Assembly: GCA_020637795.1 (NCBI GenBank)
Contig: JACKJT010000001.1
Span: 1 to 64,000 of the forward strand
Direction of reading: 5' to 3'
Length of the DNA: 64,000 bases
Source: Hoeflea sp.
GTDB taxonomy: Bacteria; Pseudomonadota; Alphaproteobacteria; Rhizobiales; Rhizobiaceae
In this document: positions 1 to 9,111 of the stretch, in pieces
How positions within the stretch are numbered: position 1 is the first letter of the stretch
Layout: the number at the start of each line of letters is the position of its first letter
Notes under the pieces: model-generated
Told to the model about the DNA's origin: nothing
Databases searched by the model: none
Seen by the model: only the letters and a program-made list of their open reading frames with translations
Program-made: the position numbers and the translations under genes

Positions 1-173
1 GTCGGCGTGTCATGACCAGAGACCAGGGTTCGCTTCAGCCTCGGGGATCTTAGCAATCCAGGTCTGCTGAAGCGTTTGAGCCGAACCTCAGCCCTGACCG
101 TCTCGATGATCTGGTCATTGAAATCATAGACCACGTCACCACAGATCGACGCCCGGCCCTCCGCGGGCTCGAC
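1..173 (-). other. possible minus-strand coding fragment running off the left edge
   Basis: Read on the minus strand from about 173 towards 1, one frame stays open and gives a protein-like stretch (GDVVYDFNDQIIETVRAEVRL and on). It loosely resembles the end of a MaoC or hotdog-type protein, but I cannot assign it. No start codon or ribosome binding site is evident, and the frame abuts the SDR remnant at about 165-173. It may be a fragment joined by rearrangement, or merely an open antisense frame. The window edge prevents a decision. Confidence 0.2.
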
Positions 174-389
174 ATCGCGGTCAATTGCGTTACGCGGGCG
201 GCAGCGCGGACACGCATCTTCGATCAGATGGCACAAACCCACATCGATTACATGCTCTCGAAGATCCCGCGCGGCCGCTTCCTTGAACTCGACGAGGCCG
301 CCGGGATGATCGCCTGGCTGTGTTCACGCGAGAACAGTTTCACCACGGCCGGCGTTTTCGACCTCTCCGGAGGCCGAGCAACCTACTAG
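165..389 (+). pseudogene. 3' remnant of a short-chain dehydrogenase/reductase (SDR)
   Basis: The frame ending at the TAG at 387-389 reads as the C-terminal third of an SDR oxidoreductase: DIAVNCVT, then RIFDQM, HIDYMLSKIPRGRFLE and the typical SDR ending FDLSGGRATY. The N-terminal Rossmann part (TGxxxGIG) and the YxxxK active site are absent. The same frame meets a stop at 51-53, and the residues before about position 165 do not look like SDR. A full SDR is about 250 residues, so only about 75 recognisable ones remain. I infer a broken gene whose 5' part was lost in a rearrangement. A sequencing error is possible but would not restore the missing domains inside the window. Confidence 0.6.
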
Positions 390-481
390 CATGCATTTTC
401 AGACCGTGTCAGGCAGGCAATCCATCTCCTGCCCGGGTTATCGATCGGACGCGGCCGGCAGGCCATGCTCGCCGCGTCGCG

Positions 482-1363
482 TCAGGCTTTTGGAACCAGC
501 ACGAAATCGTGCACGACTTCGTAGTAGGGTCCCTCCATCCCTGCAGCCGTGATCCGGCCGGGATCCTCCACCCATTCGAACCTGGCGAGCAGGCTTTGCT
601 TCACCCCGAAGACCGCATCGGAATTGATGTAGGGATCATCGGGATCGAAAATGTGCGTCACCAGCGTCTCGTAACCCTCGGCTTCGAGGATATAGTGCAG
701 ATGGGCAGGCCTGTAGGGATGGCGGCCCAGCTTTCTGAGCAATTGCCCGACCGGTCCATCGTCCGGGATCGGGTAGTATTTCGGCTTCACCCCCTTGAAG
801 TGGTAGGCGCCGTCCGGACCGGTACGGAACACCCCGCGCAGGTTGAAGTCGGGTTGGATGCCTTTCTGCTGGACATCGTAGAAGCCCTCGTCATTGGCCT
901 GCCAGACATCGATCTTGGCGTGATCGATGGGCTTGCCGTCGGTGCCAAGAATGTGTCCCTTGACCAGCATCGGATCGCCTTTCTGGTCGAGGCAGATATT
1001 GGCGCCCATCGGCAGCTCGGGCGCATCGGCGACATGGAACGGTCCGAGCACGGTGGATTCGGAGGCACCCGTGGGCTTGCGATTGTTGATGGCGTCGACC
1101 AGCATCGAGACGCCCAGGATGTCGGACAGCAGGATGTATTCCTGCCGCCAGTCGTTGCATATCTGGCCGGTTTTGGTGAGGAACATGATCGCCTCGAACC
1201 ATTCGTCCTGGGTCGGCTCGATTTCCTTGACCGCGGCATGCAGATGCCTCGTGATCACCGCCATGACCTCGGCCAGGCGCTTGTCGCCGGCCTTGGCGTT
1301 GCGGCTGATCACCACGTCGGCGGAGTTTTCTTCCGTGAAGAAGCCCTGTTCGTGCGTTTCCAT
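482..1363 (-). CDS. intradiol ring-cleavage dioxygenase, hydroxyquinol 1,2-dioxygenase type
   Basis: This non-heme Fe(III) dioxygenase cleaves a catechol or benzenetriol ring between the hydroxyls. With a maleylacetate reductase in the same cluster, hydroxyquinol to maleylacetate is the likely reaction. The N-terminal helical dioxygenase domain is followed by the catalytic barrel. Counting from the upstream GTG at 1378, candidate iron ligands are Tyr167, Tyr201 or Tyr202 in YYPIPDDGPVG, and His226/His228 in RPAHLHY. The family motif STVLGPFH is present. I chose ATG 1363 because an AGGGGA box lies about 6 bases upstream; ATG 1369 and GTG 1378 are also in frame. The gene starts a few bases after the monooxygenase stop and is the last gene of the operon. 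Catechol or chlorocatechol specificity cannot be excluded by eye. Confidence 0.9.
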   Translation of the reverse strand: METHEQGFFTEENSADVVISRNAKAGDKRLAEVMAVITRHLHAAVKEIEPTQDEWFEAIMFLTKTGQICNDWRQEYILLSDILGVSMLVDAINNRKPTGASESTVLGPFHVADAPELPMGANICLDQKGDPMLVKGHILGTDGKPIDHAKIDVWQANDEGFYDVQQKGIQPDFNLRGVFRTGPDGAYHFKGVKPKYYPIPDDGPVGQLLRKLGRHPYRPAHLHYILEAEGYETLVTHIFDPDDPYINSDAVFGVKQSLLARFEWVEDPGRITAAGMEGPYYEVVHDFVLVPKA

Positions 1364-1374
1364 GGTCATTCCCC

Positions 1375-3159
1375 TCACTGCGCCGCCTGGCGGGCAGCCG
1401 CCGCATCCCGGTGCAGGACCGCGGTCAGCACCCGGGTCAGATCAGCTTCGGGGTTGTCGGACAACTCCTCCGCGCGCCAGGCGACGTGCTGATCGGGACG
1501 GACAAGCACGCAGCCGCTTTCGGCGACTTCCCGCGCCCGCGCCCAATCACCGTGATGGTCGACGATGTCGCGGCGCGGCCCGATAACGTGAACCGCCAGG
1601 TCAACCCCCATCGACGACGCCACCTTGCCGGCCGCACTGGCCCAGGCCTCGCCGCTGATTCCGGTCAGGATGGTGAACCGGCCACGGCCGACCAGGTCCA
1701 GCGTCGAATGCCTGCCGCCGTCGCGGTCATAGACCCAGGCGTGCGGTATACGGGCGCCGGGCCATGTGGTGGGCTGGTAATGCAACTCTGCATCAAGCTC
1801 ATAGGCCGGCTCCATCTGGCCGTCGGTGACGACCGCGCCGGACTTGTAGCGCTGGTTCATCTCGACGCCGTGGGCATCGAACTCGTACTTCTTGAAGGCT
1901 ATGGCCTCGCGGATTGCCGCACGCTGCCGCTCGGCGTCGGCGCCTGCGTCGCAGCGCTTGTCCATGTTGGCCTGCATGACCTCGGGATCGGTCGATTCCG
2001 TCAGCCCCAGCGCTTCGAAGATCGGGCCGAATTCGCCGATCGACTGGTTGGCGCGGGTGACGATCTGTTTCGCCACGGGCGCGCGCTCCTGGCTGTAGGT
2101 GTCGAGCAGGCCCTCGCCTGCCTGGCCCTTGAGCACGGCCGCCAGTTTCCAGGCCAGGTTGAAGCTGTCCTGGATCGAGGTGTTGGAGCCAAGCCCGTTC
2201 GATGGCGGGTGCCGGTGGGCGGCGTCGCCCATAATGAAGACGCGGCGCGCCTGCATGTGGGTGGCGTACATGTTGTTGACCGTCCAGGTCGACACCGAAG
2301 TAATCTCCGGTTCGAGCGACTGGTCGCCGACCAGGTCACGCACCACCTTGGTGGCAAAAGCATTGTCGACCACCGGCTCAGGGCCGTTGATGTCATAGCC
2401 CCAGACGATCAGCCATTCGTTCCAGGGTCTCACCATGCGCACCAGGCCCATGCCGATACCGCCGACATCGGCGCCGGGCTGGACCACCCAGTAGAGCACC
2501 GAGGGACGGTGGGCGACATATTTGCTCAGCTCTGCCTTGAAGATGATGTTCATCGAGCCGCCGACGCCCATCTGCCCCTCGAACGGCAGCTTTTCCAGTT
2601 CTGCCACCTTCGAATTGCCGCCATCGGCGCCAATGAGATATTTCGACCTTATGGTCACCTGCTTGCCGGTCAGGCGGTCGAGACAGGTGGTGGTCACGCC
2701 ATCGGCATCCTGCACATGGCTGAGATACTCCATCGACATCCGGGCTTGCGTGCCGCGCGAACAGGCGGTCTTGAACAGGAGAGGCTCCATGAAGGTCTGC
2801 GGCAGGTCGTTCATCATCGTCGGTGAGGACAGGAGGTGCTCGGCCTTGGAAAGCGGATGGTTGCCCCAGCTCTTCATCCGGCCGATCTCCTCGCCGGCGA
2901 GGCTTTCGCAGAACACGTTCTCTCCCATCAGATCCTGGTGCGAGCAGAACAGATAGGCCTCGTCCTCGACCTCCTTGCCCAGGTCCCGCAGCACTTCCAT
3001 GGTGCGCTGGTTGGTGATGTGGGCGCGTGGCGTGTTGGCCAGCCACCGGTAGCGGTTGACCGCCATGTTCTCGATGCCATAGGTCGACAGAAGCGCTGCC
3101 GTCGCCGATCCGGCCGGGCCGGTGCCGATGATCAGGACGTCGGTTTCGATATCAGCCAT
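1375..3159 (-). CDS. FAD-dependent aromatic monooxygenase, TfdB/phenol hydroxylase type
   Basis: This 594-residue flavoprotein hydroxylase uses NAD(P)H and oxygen to hydroxylate a phenolic ring. It shows the Rossmann GTGPAG at residues 12-17, the DG motif in GADGG at about 177-181 and the second FAD motif GDAAH at 311-315. A C-terminal thioredoxin-fold-like region follows, as in the phenol 2-monooxygenase and 2,4-dichlorophenol hydroxylase group. A GAGGA box sits about 7 bases before the ATG. It lies between livM (3-base gap) and the ring-cleavage dioxygenase, so it probably produces that enzyme's substrate, for example resorcinol or a resorcylate product to hydroxyquinol. The natural substrate is inferred; family and cofactor are clear from motifs. 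Confidence 0.9.
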   Translation of the reverse strand: MADIETDVLIIGTGPAGSATAALLSTYGIENMAVNRYRWLANTPRAHITNQRTMEVLRDLGKEVEDEAYLFCSHQDLMGENVFCESLAGEEIGRMKSWGNHPLSKAEHLLSSPTMMNDLPQTFMEPLLFKTACSRGTQARMSMEYLSHVQDADGVTTTCLDRLTGKQVTIRSKYLIGADGGNSKVAELEKLPFEGQMGVGGSMNIIFKAELSKYVAHRPSVLYWVVQPGADVGGIGMGLVRMVRPWNEWLIVWGYDINGPEPVVDNAFATKVVRDLVGDQSLEPEITSVSTWTVNNMYATHMQARRVFIMGDAAHRHPPSNGLGSNTSIQDSFNLAWKLAAVLKGQAGEGLLDTYSQERAPVAKQIVTRANQSIGEFGPIFEALGLTESTDPEVMQANMDKRCDAGADAERQRAAIREAIAFKKYEFDAHGVEMNQRYKSGAVVTDGQMEPAYELDAELHYQPTTWPGARIPHAWVYDRDGGRHSTLDLVGRGRFTILTGISGEAWASAAGKVASSMGVDLAVHVIGPRRDIVDHHGDWARAREVAESGCVLVRPDQHVAWRAEELSDNPEADLTRVLTAVLHRDAAAARQAAQ

Positions 3160-3162
3160 GAT

Positions 3163-4248
3163 CTATTCCTCCTTCGATGATGATGATGTGGCGGACAGGC
3201 GCCCGCCGGTCAGGCGTCGGCGCACCGGAAAAAGCTCGATGCCCGTGCGATCGGAAAACAGCCCCCACAGCCCGCGCGGCGCAAACAGCATGATGGCGAT
3301 GCCGATCAGGCCCAGCACCATCAGGTACCAGCTGCCATAGTCGGCCAGCAGCGACTGCAGGATGAAGAACACCAGCACGCCGAGGATCGGCCCTTCGATG
3401 GTGCCGATGCCGCCGATGACGGCGATGAAGATCACATAGGCGGTCCAGTCCTGCAGCGAGAACGCAGCATCCGGCGAAATCCGCGCCTTCTGCAGATAGA
3501 TCAGCCCGCCGGCGAGCCCGGTGCCGAAAGCCGAGACCAGGAACACCAGCCACTTCATCCGAACCGCATCGACGCCGACCGATTTGGCCGCCTCGATGTT
3601 GTCGCGCACCGCGGCCAGTCCGAGCCCGCGCTTGGTCCTGAGCAGCCAGTAGATCCCGGCGATGGTGGCAACCGCCAGCACAACCGCCAGCCAGTAGGCG
3701 AGAATGTCGCGCGCGGCCGCGCTCTTGACGTCGAAAAGTGTCTCGATCGCTCCGGTGAACCACATGTCGCTGGTCGCCGATCTTGGCAGCGAGGTGCCGG
3801 TGCCGCCGCCGACCTGCTTCCATTGCGCCACCAGGAGCCGCACCACCTCGGCGATCACCCAGGTGCCGATGGCGAAGTAAGCGCCCTGCAGACGGAAGGC
3901 GAAGAACGCGGTCGGGATTGCCAGCACCAGGGCGGCGATGCCGCCGATCAGGATCGACGCAACCGGATCGAACCCGAGCAGGATGACGACCCCGAACATG
4001 GCGTAGGCGCCAATGCCGACGAAGGCCTGCTGGCCGACCGAGACCAGCCCGCCATAGCCTGCAAGCAGGTTCCAGAACTGCGCCAGCACCAGCATGGTGA
4101 GGATAAAGAACATGTCCTGAATCAGGCTGCGCGAGGCGAATGCCGGCAGGGCCAGCGCCAGCACGACAAGCGCCAGGGCGACTATTGCCGAGATCGAGGA
4201 TGCCCGGGTGCGGGTCTGGACCAGGTAGTTTGACGAAAGTTTGCTCAT
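3163..4248 (-). CDS. livM: branched-chain amino acid-type ABC transporter permease (LivM)
   Basis: A polytopic inner-membrane permease of 361 residues with about ten hydrophobic segments and the LivM-type loop EAAKSVGVDAVRMK that contacts the ATPase. It should pair with the LivH permease encoded just upstream, where the gap is two bases (TGA CC ATG). The ATG at 4248, giving MSKLSSNY, is preferred over earlier in-frame starts because those lie inside livH. The C-terminus ends in a short serine run encoded by a repeated TCA/ATC tract. LIV-type systems carry amino acids but also aromatic acids, amides and urea. The catabolic neighbours suggest an aromatic substrate here. Confidence 0.9.
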   Translation of the reverse strand: MSKLSSNYLVQTRTRASSISAIVALALVVLALALPAFASRSLIQDMFFILTMLVLAQFWNLLAGYGGLVSVGQQAFVGIGAYAMFGVVILLGFDPVASILIGGIAALVLAIPTAFFAFRLQGAYFAIGTWVIAEVVRLLVAQWKQVGGGTGTSLPRSATSDMWFTGAIETLFDVKSAAARDILAYWLAVVLAVATIAGIYWLLRTKRGLGLAAVRDNIEAAKSVGVDAVRMKWLVFLVSAFGTGLAGGLIYLQKARISPDAAFSLQDWTAYVIFIAVIGGIGTIEGPILGVLVFFILQSLLADYGSWYLMVLGLIGIAIMLFAPRGLWGLFSDRTGIELFPVRRRLTGGRLSATSSSSKEE

Positions 4249-4250
4249 GG

Positions 4251-5114
4251 TCAGTCCACCGCTCTCGGGAACAGGCCGCGCGGACGCACCAGCAGCACGA
4301 CGAGAAAGGCCAGATGCCCGGCCAGGATCTGCCACTCCGGATTGATCGCCGCGCCCACCGTCTGGGCGACGCCGATGATCACGCCGCCGGCGAGCGTGCC
4401 CCAGAGCGAACCGAGCCCGCCGATGATCACCGCCTCGAAGGCGTAGATCAGCCGGGCCGGGCCGATGCTCGGATCGAAGTTCGAGCGCATGCCGAGATAG
4501 AGTGCTGCAATGGTGACGATGATCATCGCGATCCCGGTCGCCTTGGCGAAGATGCCGGCCGGCTTGATGCCCATCAGGCTTGCGGTCGTCGGGTCATCGG
4601 AGGTGGCGCGAAAAGCTCGTCCCAGCGAGGTGCGGTAGAACAGCTGGTTGAGCCCGATTATCACGACAAGCGCCGAGGCAAAGGTCAACAGCGGCATCAC
4701 GCCAAGGCCGATGCCGGCAATTTCGATCGACGCGGTCGAAAGAGATCCTGCCTGGATGCGCTGGCTGTCGGCGGAAAATCCTTCGAGAAGCGCATTCTGC
4801 AACACCACGGACAGGCCGAAGGTCACCAGCAGCGGCGGCAGGATGTCATCGCCCAGAACCCGGTTGAGCATGAATTTCTGCAATCCGTAGCCAAGCGCAA
4901 ACATGAAGGGCATGGCGACGGCAGCGGCAACGAAGGGCGACAGCCCGGTAAGCGTCACCAGCAGCAGGATCAGGTAGGCGCCGAGCACGATCAGGTCGCC
5001 ATGGGCCAGGTTGACCAGCCGCATGATGCCGAAAACGAGGCTGAGGCCGGCGGCGAACAGGGCGTAAAGCCCGCCCAGCAGAATGCCCTGCAGGATGGTA
5101 TCGACCCAGATCAT
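4251..5114 (-). CDS. livH: branched-chain amino acid-type ABC transporter permease (LivH)
   Basis: An inner-membrane permease of 287 residues with the LivH hallmarks: an N-terminal segment GILLGGLYALFAAGLSLVFG, then RLVNLAHGDL, and the ATPase-contact loop GRAFRATSDDPTTASLMGI. The ATG at 5114 overlaps the TGA of livF by four bases (ATGA), indicating translational coupling in the order livG-livF-livH-livM. It presumably forms the channel with LivM. Substrate specificity resides mainly in the binding protein encoded at 6609-7883. Confidence 0.92.
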   Translation of the reverse strand: MIWVDTILQGILLGGLYALFAAGLSLVFGIMRLVNLAHGDLIVLGAYLILLLVTLTGLSPFVAAAVAMPFMFALGYGLQKFMLNRVLGDDILPPLLVTFGLSVVLQNALLEGFSADSQRIQAGSLSTASIEIAGIGLGVMPLLTFASALVVIIGLNQLFYRTSLGRAFRATSDDPTTASLMGIKPAGIFAKATGIAMIIVTIAALYLGMRSNFDPSIGPARLIYAFEAVIIGGLGSLWGTLAGGVIIGVAQTVGAAINPEWQILAGHLAFLVVLLVRPRGLFPRAVD

Positions 5115-5817
5115 GCCTGCGCCCCGAAATAGGCGTTGTGGATCGCCTCGCGGCTGAGATCTCCGGGCCTGCCGGACAGGGTGATCCGGCCTTCCATCAT
5201 GCAATAGACCCGGTCGGCGACAGCCATCGCCTGGCCGATATCCTGCTCGACCACGATCATCGAAGCTCCGGATTCGCGGATCCTGGGAACCGCCTTGTAG
5301 ATGTCCTTGATGATCACCGGCGCCAGCCCCAGTGAAATCTCGTCGCACAGCAAGACCCGCGGATTGCTCATCAGCGCGCGGCCGATGGCAACCATCTGCT
5401 GCTGACCACCCGATAGAGCCGTACCGGGATTGCTGCGGCGTTCCCTGAGCACCGGGAACAGCTCGTAGACCGTCTCCAGCGACCAGTAGCCGCCGGTCTG
5501 GCGGCCGTAGGCGCCGATCTGCAGGTTCTCCTCGACGCTCAATGACGGAAACAGCTTCCGGCCTTCCGGCACCATGGCGATACCCATCGCCATGATTTCG
5601 TCCGCCGGCCGGTCGCCAATGGCGCGTCCCTCGAAACGGATGCCGTCGGCCGGATTTCTCAGCACGCCGGCAATCGAGCGCATCAGCGTTGTCTTGCCGG
5701 CGCCATTGGAGCCGATGATGGCGATGGTCTCGCCTTCATCCAGCACAAGATCGACCCCGAACAGCGCCTGGAAATCCCCGTAACGCGCCGTCAGGCCGCG
5801 GGTCTCGAGCAGCGTCG

Positions 5818-5821
<4 letters not shown>
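5111..5821 (-). CDS. livF: branched-chain amino acid-type ABC transporter ATPase (LivF)
   Basis: A cytoplasmic ABC ATPase of 236 residues. It shows Walker A GSNGAGKTT near residue 37, the LivF-type VPEGRKLFPSLSVEENL segment, the signature LSGGQQQM and the Walker B region RVLLCDEISLGLAP. The ATG at 5821 overlaps the livG stop by four bases. Both ends are thus coupled by ATGA overlaps, giving balanced production with livG and livH. It energises the LIV-type importer embedded in the aromatic degradation operon. Confidence 0.93.
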
Positions 5822-6537
<716 letters not shown>

Positions 6538-6608
6538 TTGAACCGCTGCTCGTATGGGAAAGGAACGCCGGCCCGGGCGGGATAGGCCCGGGCCAGCAGC
6601 TCTCGGGG

Positions 6609-7883
6609 TCAGACGATCGGCTGCATCGTGCCGCCGGTCGGGATCGACGGCTGGTCGGAGTTGTCGACGATGACAAGATCGTAACCGCCGCCGTCTTTCA
6701 GCCGCCACTGGCCGCCGACCAGCGGGGTCTTGCAGATGTTTTTGGCGGCAAACGGCGGCAGACCCTTGCCGTCAAAGGCGATCGGTCCGACGATGGTTGC
6801 GAGGTTCGAGGCGGCGATGGCTTGCGCCACCGCGTCGCTGTCACCCGCGTCGCTGACCCGGCCCATCACGTCGGTCGCCAGTTCGAACAGCGCATGGACA
6901 AAGCCGATGGGCTGGGTCCACTGCTTGCCGGTGGCTTCGGAATAGGCCGCGGCCACCTCACCCGCTGTCAGGCCGTTGAGCGACGACTTGAACGGATGGC
7001 TTGGCGACCACCACACTTCCGAGGACAGGTTGTTGCCTGCATCACCCAGCGCCTCGACGGCCTGCGGGAACAGGATCGCCTTGCCGATGGAAGCGGCCTT
7101 CGGCGTGAACCCCTGCTGCTTGGCCTGGTTCCAGAAGGTGGTGAAATCCGGCGGGATCGGAACGCCGGTGACGATTTCGACGTTGCCCTGCTTGAAGGCA
7201 TTGATCTGGGCCGAGAAATCGTCGGTCAGGTTCTGGTAGCGGCCCGGATCGACCAGGCCGTAGCCGAGCTTGTCGAGCACTGGCGGGAAGCCGACATTGG
7301 GGTCGCCCCAGGCGTTGCCGTCGCCGTCATTGGGGAAAAGTCCACCGACCTGCTTGTTGGTTTCGAGCTGGCCCCACATAGCGGTGAACACCGAGATCAC
7401 GTCCTCCAGACCCCAGAAGAAATGATAGGCATAGTCAAACGGCTGCCAACTGTCAGGCGCGCCCGGATTGCCCTGCTGGCCGATGAACCAGGGCTGCCAC
7501 GGCGCGACCGTCGAGATCACCGGGATGCCCTCGGCCTCCGCGGTTGTCGCGACCGGGTTTGTGGTTTCCGGCGTCGAGGCGACCAGGATCATGTCGACCT
7601 CGTCATCGACGATCAGTTCCTTGGCCACTTCGGCCGCCCGGTTCGGGTTGGACTGGCTGTCCTTGACGATCACCTCGAAGTTCTTGGCAACCTCCGAGGC
7701 GCTGAAATTGGACAGGATGAAATTGTCAGCCTCGGCAAAGGCCGCTAGCGGTCCGGATTGCGGGCTGACATAGCCCAGCTTGATCCTGGCACCCTGCGCG
7801 ATGGCGGGTGCGGCCAGGCCTCCGGCTGCGAGCGTCAAGCCGGTTGCGGCGGTCGTCTTCAGAAGTGTGCGGCGAGTAATCAT
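6609..7883 (-). CDS. LIV-type ABC transporter substrate-binding protein with twin-arginine signal
   Basis: A periplasmic binding protein of 424 residues, type I fold (Peripla_BP_6). The N-terminus TRRTLLKTTA followed by a hydrophobic run and an APAIAQ cleavage site looks like a Tat export signal. The mature protein begins with the family's KLGYVSPQSGPLAAF segment. The ribosome binding site GGGAGGAAGCC directly precedes the ATG at 7883. The gene lies between maleylacetate reductase and livG, so it most likely captures the aromatic or amide compound degraded by the operon. The ligand cannot be read from sequence; an amino-acid ligand remains possible. Confidence 0.88.
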   Translation of the reverse strand: MITRRTLLKTTAATGLTLAAGGLAAPAIAQGARIKLGYVSPQSGPLAAFAEADNFILSNFSASEVAKNFEVIVKDSQSNPNRAAEVAKELIVDDEVDMILVASTPETTNPVATTAEAEGIPVISTVAPWQPWFIGQQGNPGAPDSWQPFDYAYHFFWGLEDVISVFTAMWGQLETNKQVGGLFPNDGDGNAWGDPNVGFPPVLDKLGYGLVDPGRYQNLTDDFSAQINAFKQGNVEIVTGVPIPPDFTTFWNQAKQQGFTPKAASIGKAILFPQAVEALGDAGNNLSSEVWWSPSHPFKSSLNGLTAGEVAAAYSEATGKQWTQPIGFVHALFELATDVMGRVSDAGDSDAVAQAIAASNLATIVGPIAFDGKGLPPFAAKNICKTPLVGGQWRLKDGGGYDLVIVDNSDQPSIPTGGTMQPIV

Positions 7884-7920
7884 GGCTTCCTCCCAATGAT
7901 TGGTGACAAAGGTTCGTTCC

Positions 7921-8994
7921 CTATGCGGCCGGCGGGTCTCCAGCCCAGGCGGCCAGCAACAGCTCATCGATCGCCGGTCGTGCGACCGGTTGCGGATTCC
8001 AGTAGGGTTTGCGTGTCGCCAGGTCCGTGGCCTTGGAGATGTCGTCGCGCTTGAACCCGAGTTCGCGAAGAGATGACGGCGCGCCCATGGACCTGGCAAA
8101 ATCGAACAACGCCTGACCGGGACTGGAGCCTCCGAAGATCTCGGCCACCGGTGCCAGCAGGTCCGGAACCGCATGCGCATTGTATGCGATTGCGTGCGGC
8201 AGCACCACGGCGTGGGTTTCGGCGTGCGGCAGGTCGAAGGAACCGCCCAGCGTGTGGCAGAGCTTGTGATGCAGGGCCATGCCGACCTGTCCGAGCACGG
8301 TGCCGCAGAGCCAGGCGCCGTAGAGGGTTTCGCCGCGGGCGTCGAGATCCTGAGGGTTTTCGATCACCCTCGGTAGCGCCGCGGCAAAGGCCCTCAGCCC
8401 CTCGATGGCAAGCATGGTCGACATCGGGTTGCGGTTTTCGGCGTAGAGCGCTTCCGCCGCATGAGCCATGGCGTTGAGCGCGCTGGTCACCGTCATATCC
8501 ACGGGCAAAGTGCGCACCAGTTCCGCGTCATAGAGAATGACTTCGGGCTGGATTATCGGGTCGGCTACGGTGGTTTTCACGCCGTTTTCGGTCTGGCCCA
8601 GTATCCACGTCGCCTCGCTGCCGGCATAGGTGGTCGGAATGACGATCTGGGGAAGATCGGTCCGGTAGGCGATGGCCTTGCCGAGGCCCGTCGTGGAACC
8701 ACCGCCCAGTGCAACAAGGCAATCGGCGTCGACGGAGCGGACATGCGCCACGGCATCGTCGGTGACTGCGACCGGCGTGTGCATGGCGGCGCGGGTGAAA
8801 ACGCCTGCCGCCAGCCCTTTCAGGTCGGCTGCCAGCTGCATGGCGCCCTCGGCTTGCGGTGGTGTCGACAGGATCAGCGCACGATGGCAGCCCAGGCGGC
8901 CGATCTCGTCGGCAAGCTTGTGACGGACGCCAGCGCCGAACCGGACACGGACCGCAGCACTCCGGGCGTCAAAACTGGCCTGAAAAAACGACAT
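7921..8994 (-). CDS. maleylacetate reductase (iron-type alcohol dehydrogenase fold)
   Basis: A 357-residue NAD(P)H-dependent enzyme reducing maleylacetate to 3-oxoadipate, the funnel into central metabolism after hydroxyquinol or chlorocatechol cleavage. Family features include the nucleotide-binding GGGSTTGLGKA at about 97-107, LPQIVIPTTYAGSE at about 114-126, the NAMAHAAEALYA helix and the HHKLCHTLGG motif. These match maleylacetate reductases better than ordinary iron alcohol dehydrogenases. The ATG at 8994 (MSFFQAS) is chosen over an upstream in-frame start that would enter the promoter region. It is the first gene of the minus-strand operon, divergent from the LysR gene. Confidence 0.9.
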   Translation of the reverse strand: MSFFQASFDARSAAVRVRFGAGVRHKLADEIGRLGCHRALILSTPPQAEGAMQLAADLKGLAAGVFTRAAMHTPVAVTDDAVAHVRSVDADCLVALGGGSTTGLGKAIAYRTDLPQIVIPTTYAGSEATWILGQTENGVKTTVADPIIQPEVILYDAELVRTLPVDMTVTSALNAMAHAAEALYAENRNPMSTMLAIEGLRAFAAALPRVIENPQDLDARGETLYGAWLCGTVLGQVGMALHHKLCHTLGGSFDLPHAETHAVVLPHAIAYNAHAVPDLLAPVAEIFGGSSPGQALFDFARSMGAPSSLRELGFKRDDISKATDLATRKPYWNPQPVARPAIDELLLAAWAGDPPAA

Positions 8995-9096
8995 CGACCC
9001 TCCGCGCGCCCGCCGACCGTCTCCTCGTGTCCGCAGGCTCAGGAAAGGTTCTATCACGGCAAGATGGGTATCTTGATCCAATTGCTGCGAGATAAT

Positions 9097-9111
9097 ATAA
9101 CCTCGGGTTAT
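9097..9111. promoter_or_regulatory. inverted repeat overlapping the LysR start codon (candidate operator)
   Basis: ATAACC-TCG-GGTTAT is a perfect 6+3+6 inverted repeat in the 115-base gap between the divergent maleylacetate reductase and LysR genes. Its last two bases are the first two of the LysR ATG at 9110. Binding there could repress the regulator's own gene. LysR proteins usually also bind a T-N11-A site nearer the target promoter, which I could not assign with confidence. Confidence 0.5.

Noticed and set aside
320..1492. Long plus-strand open frame opposite the dioxygenase
   Set aside because: It is antisense to a protein with clear catalytic motifs, has no ribosome site, and its composition is that of a GC-rich mirror frame. 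The same holds for the other long opposite-strand frames across the window (for example 1411-2826, 18310-19692, 36539-38206, 46148-48058, 48817-50556, 55024-57330).
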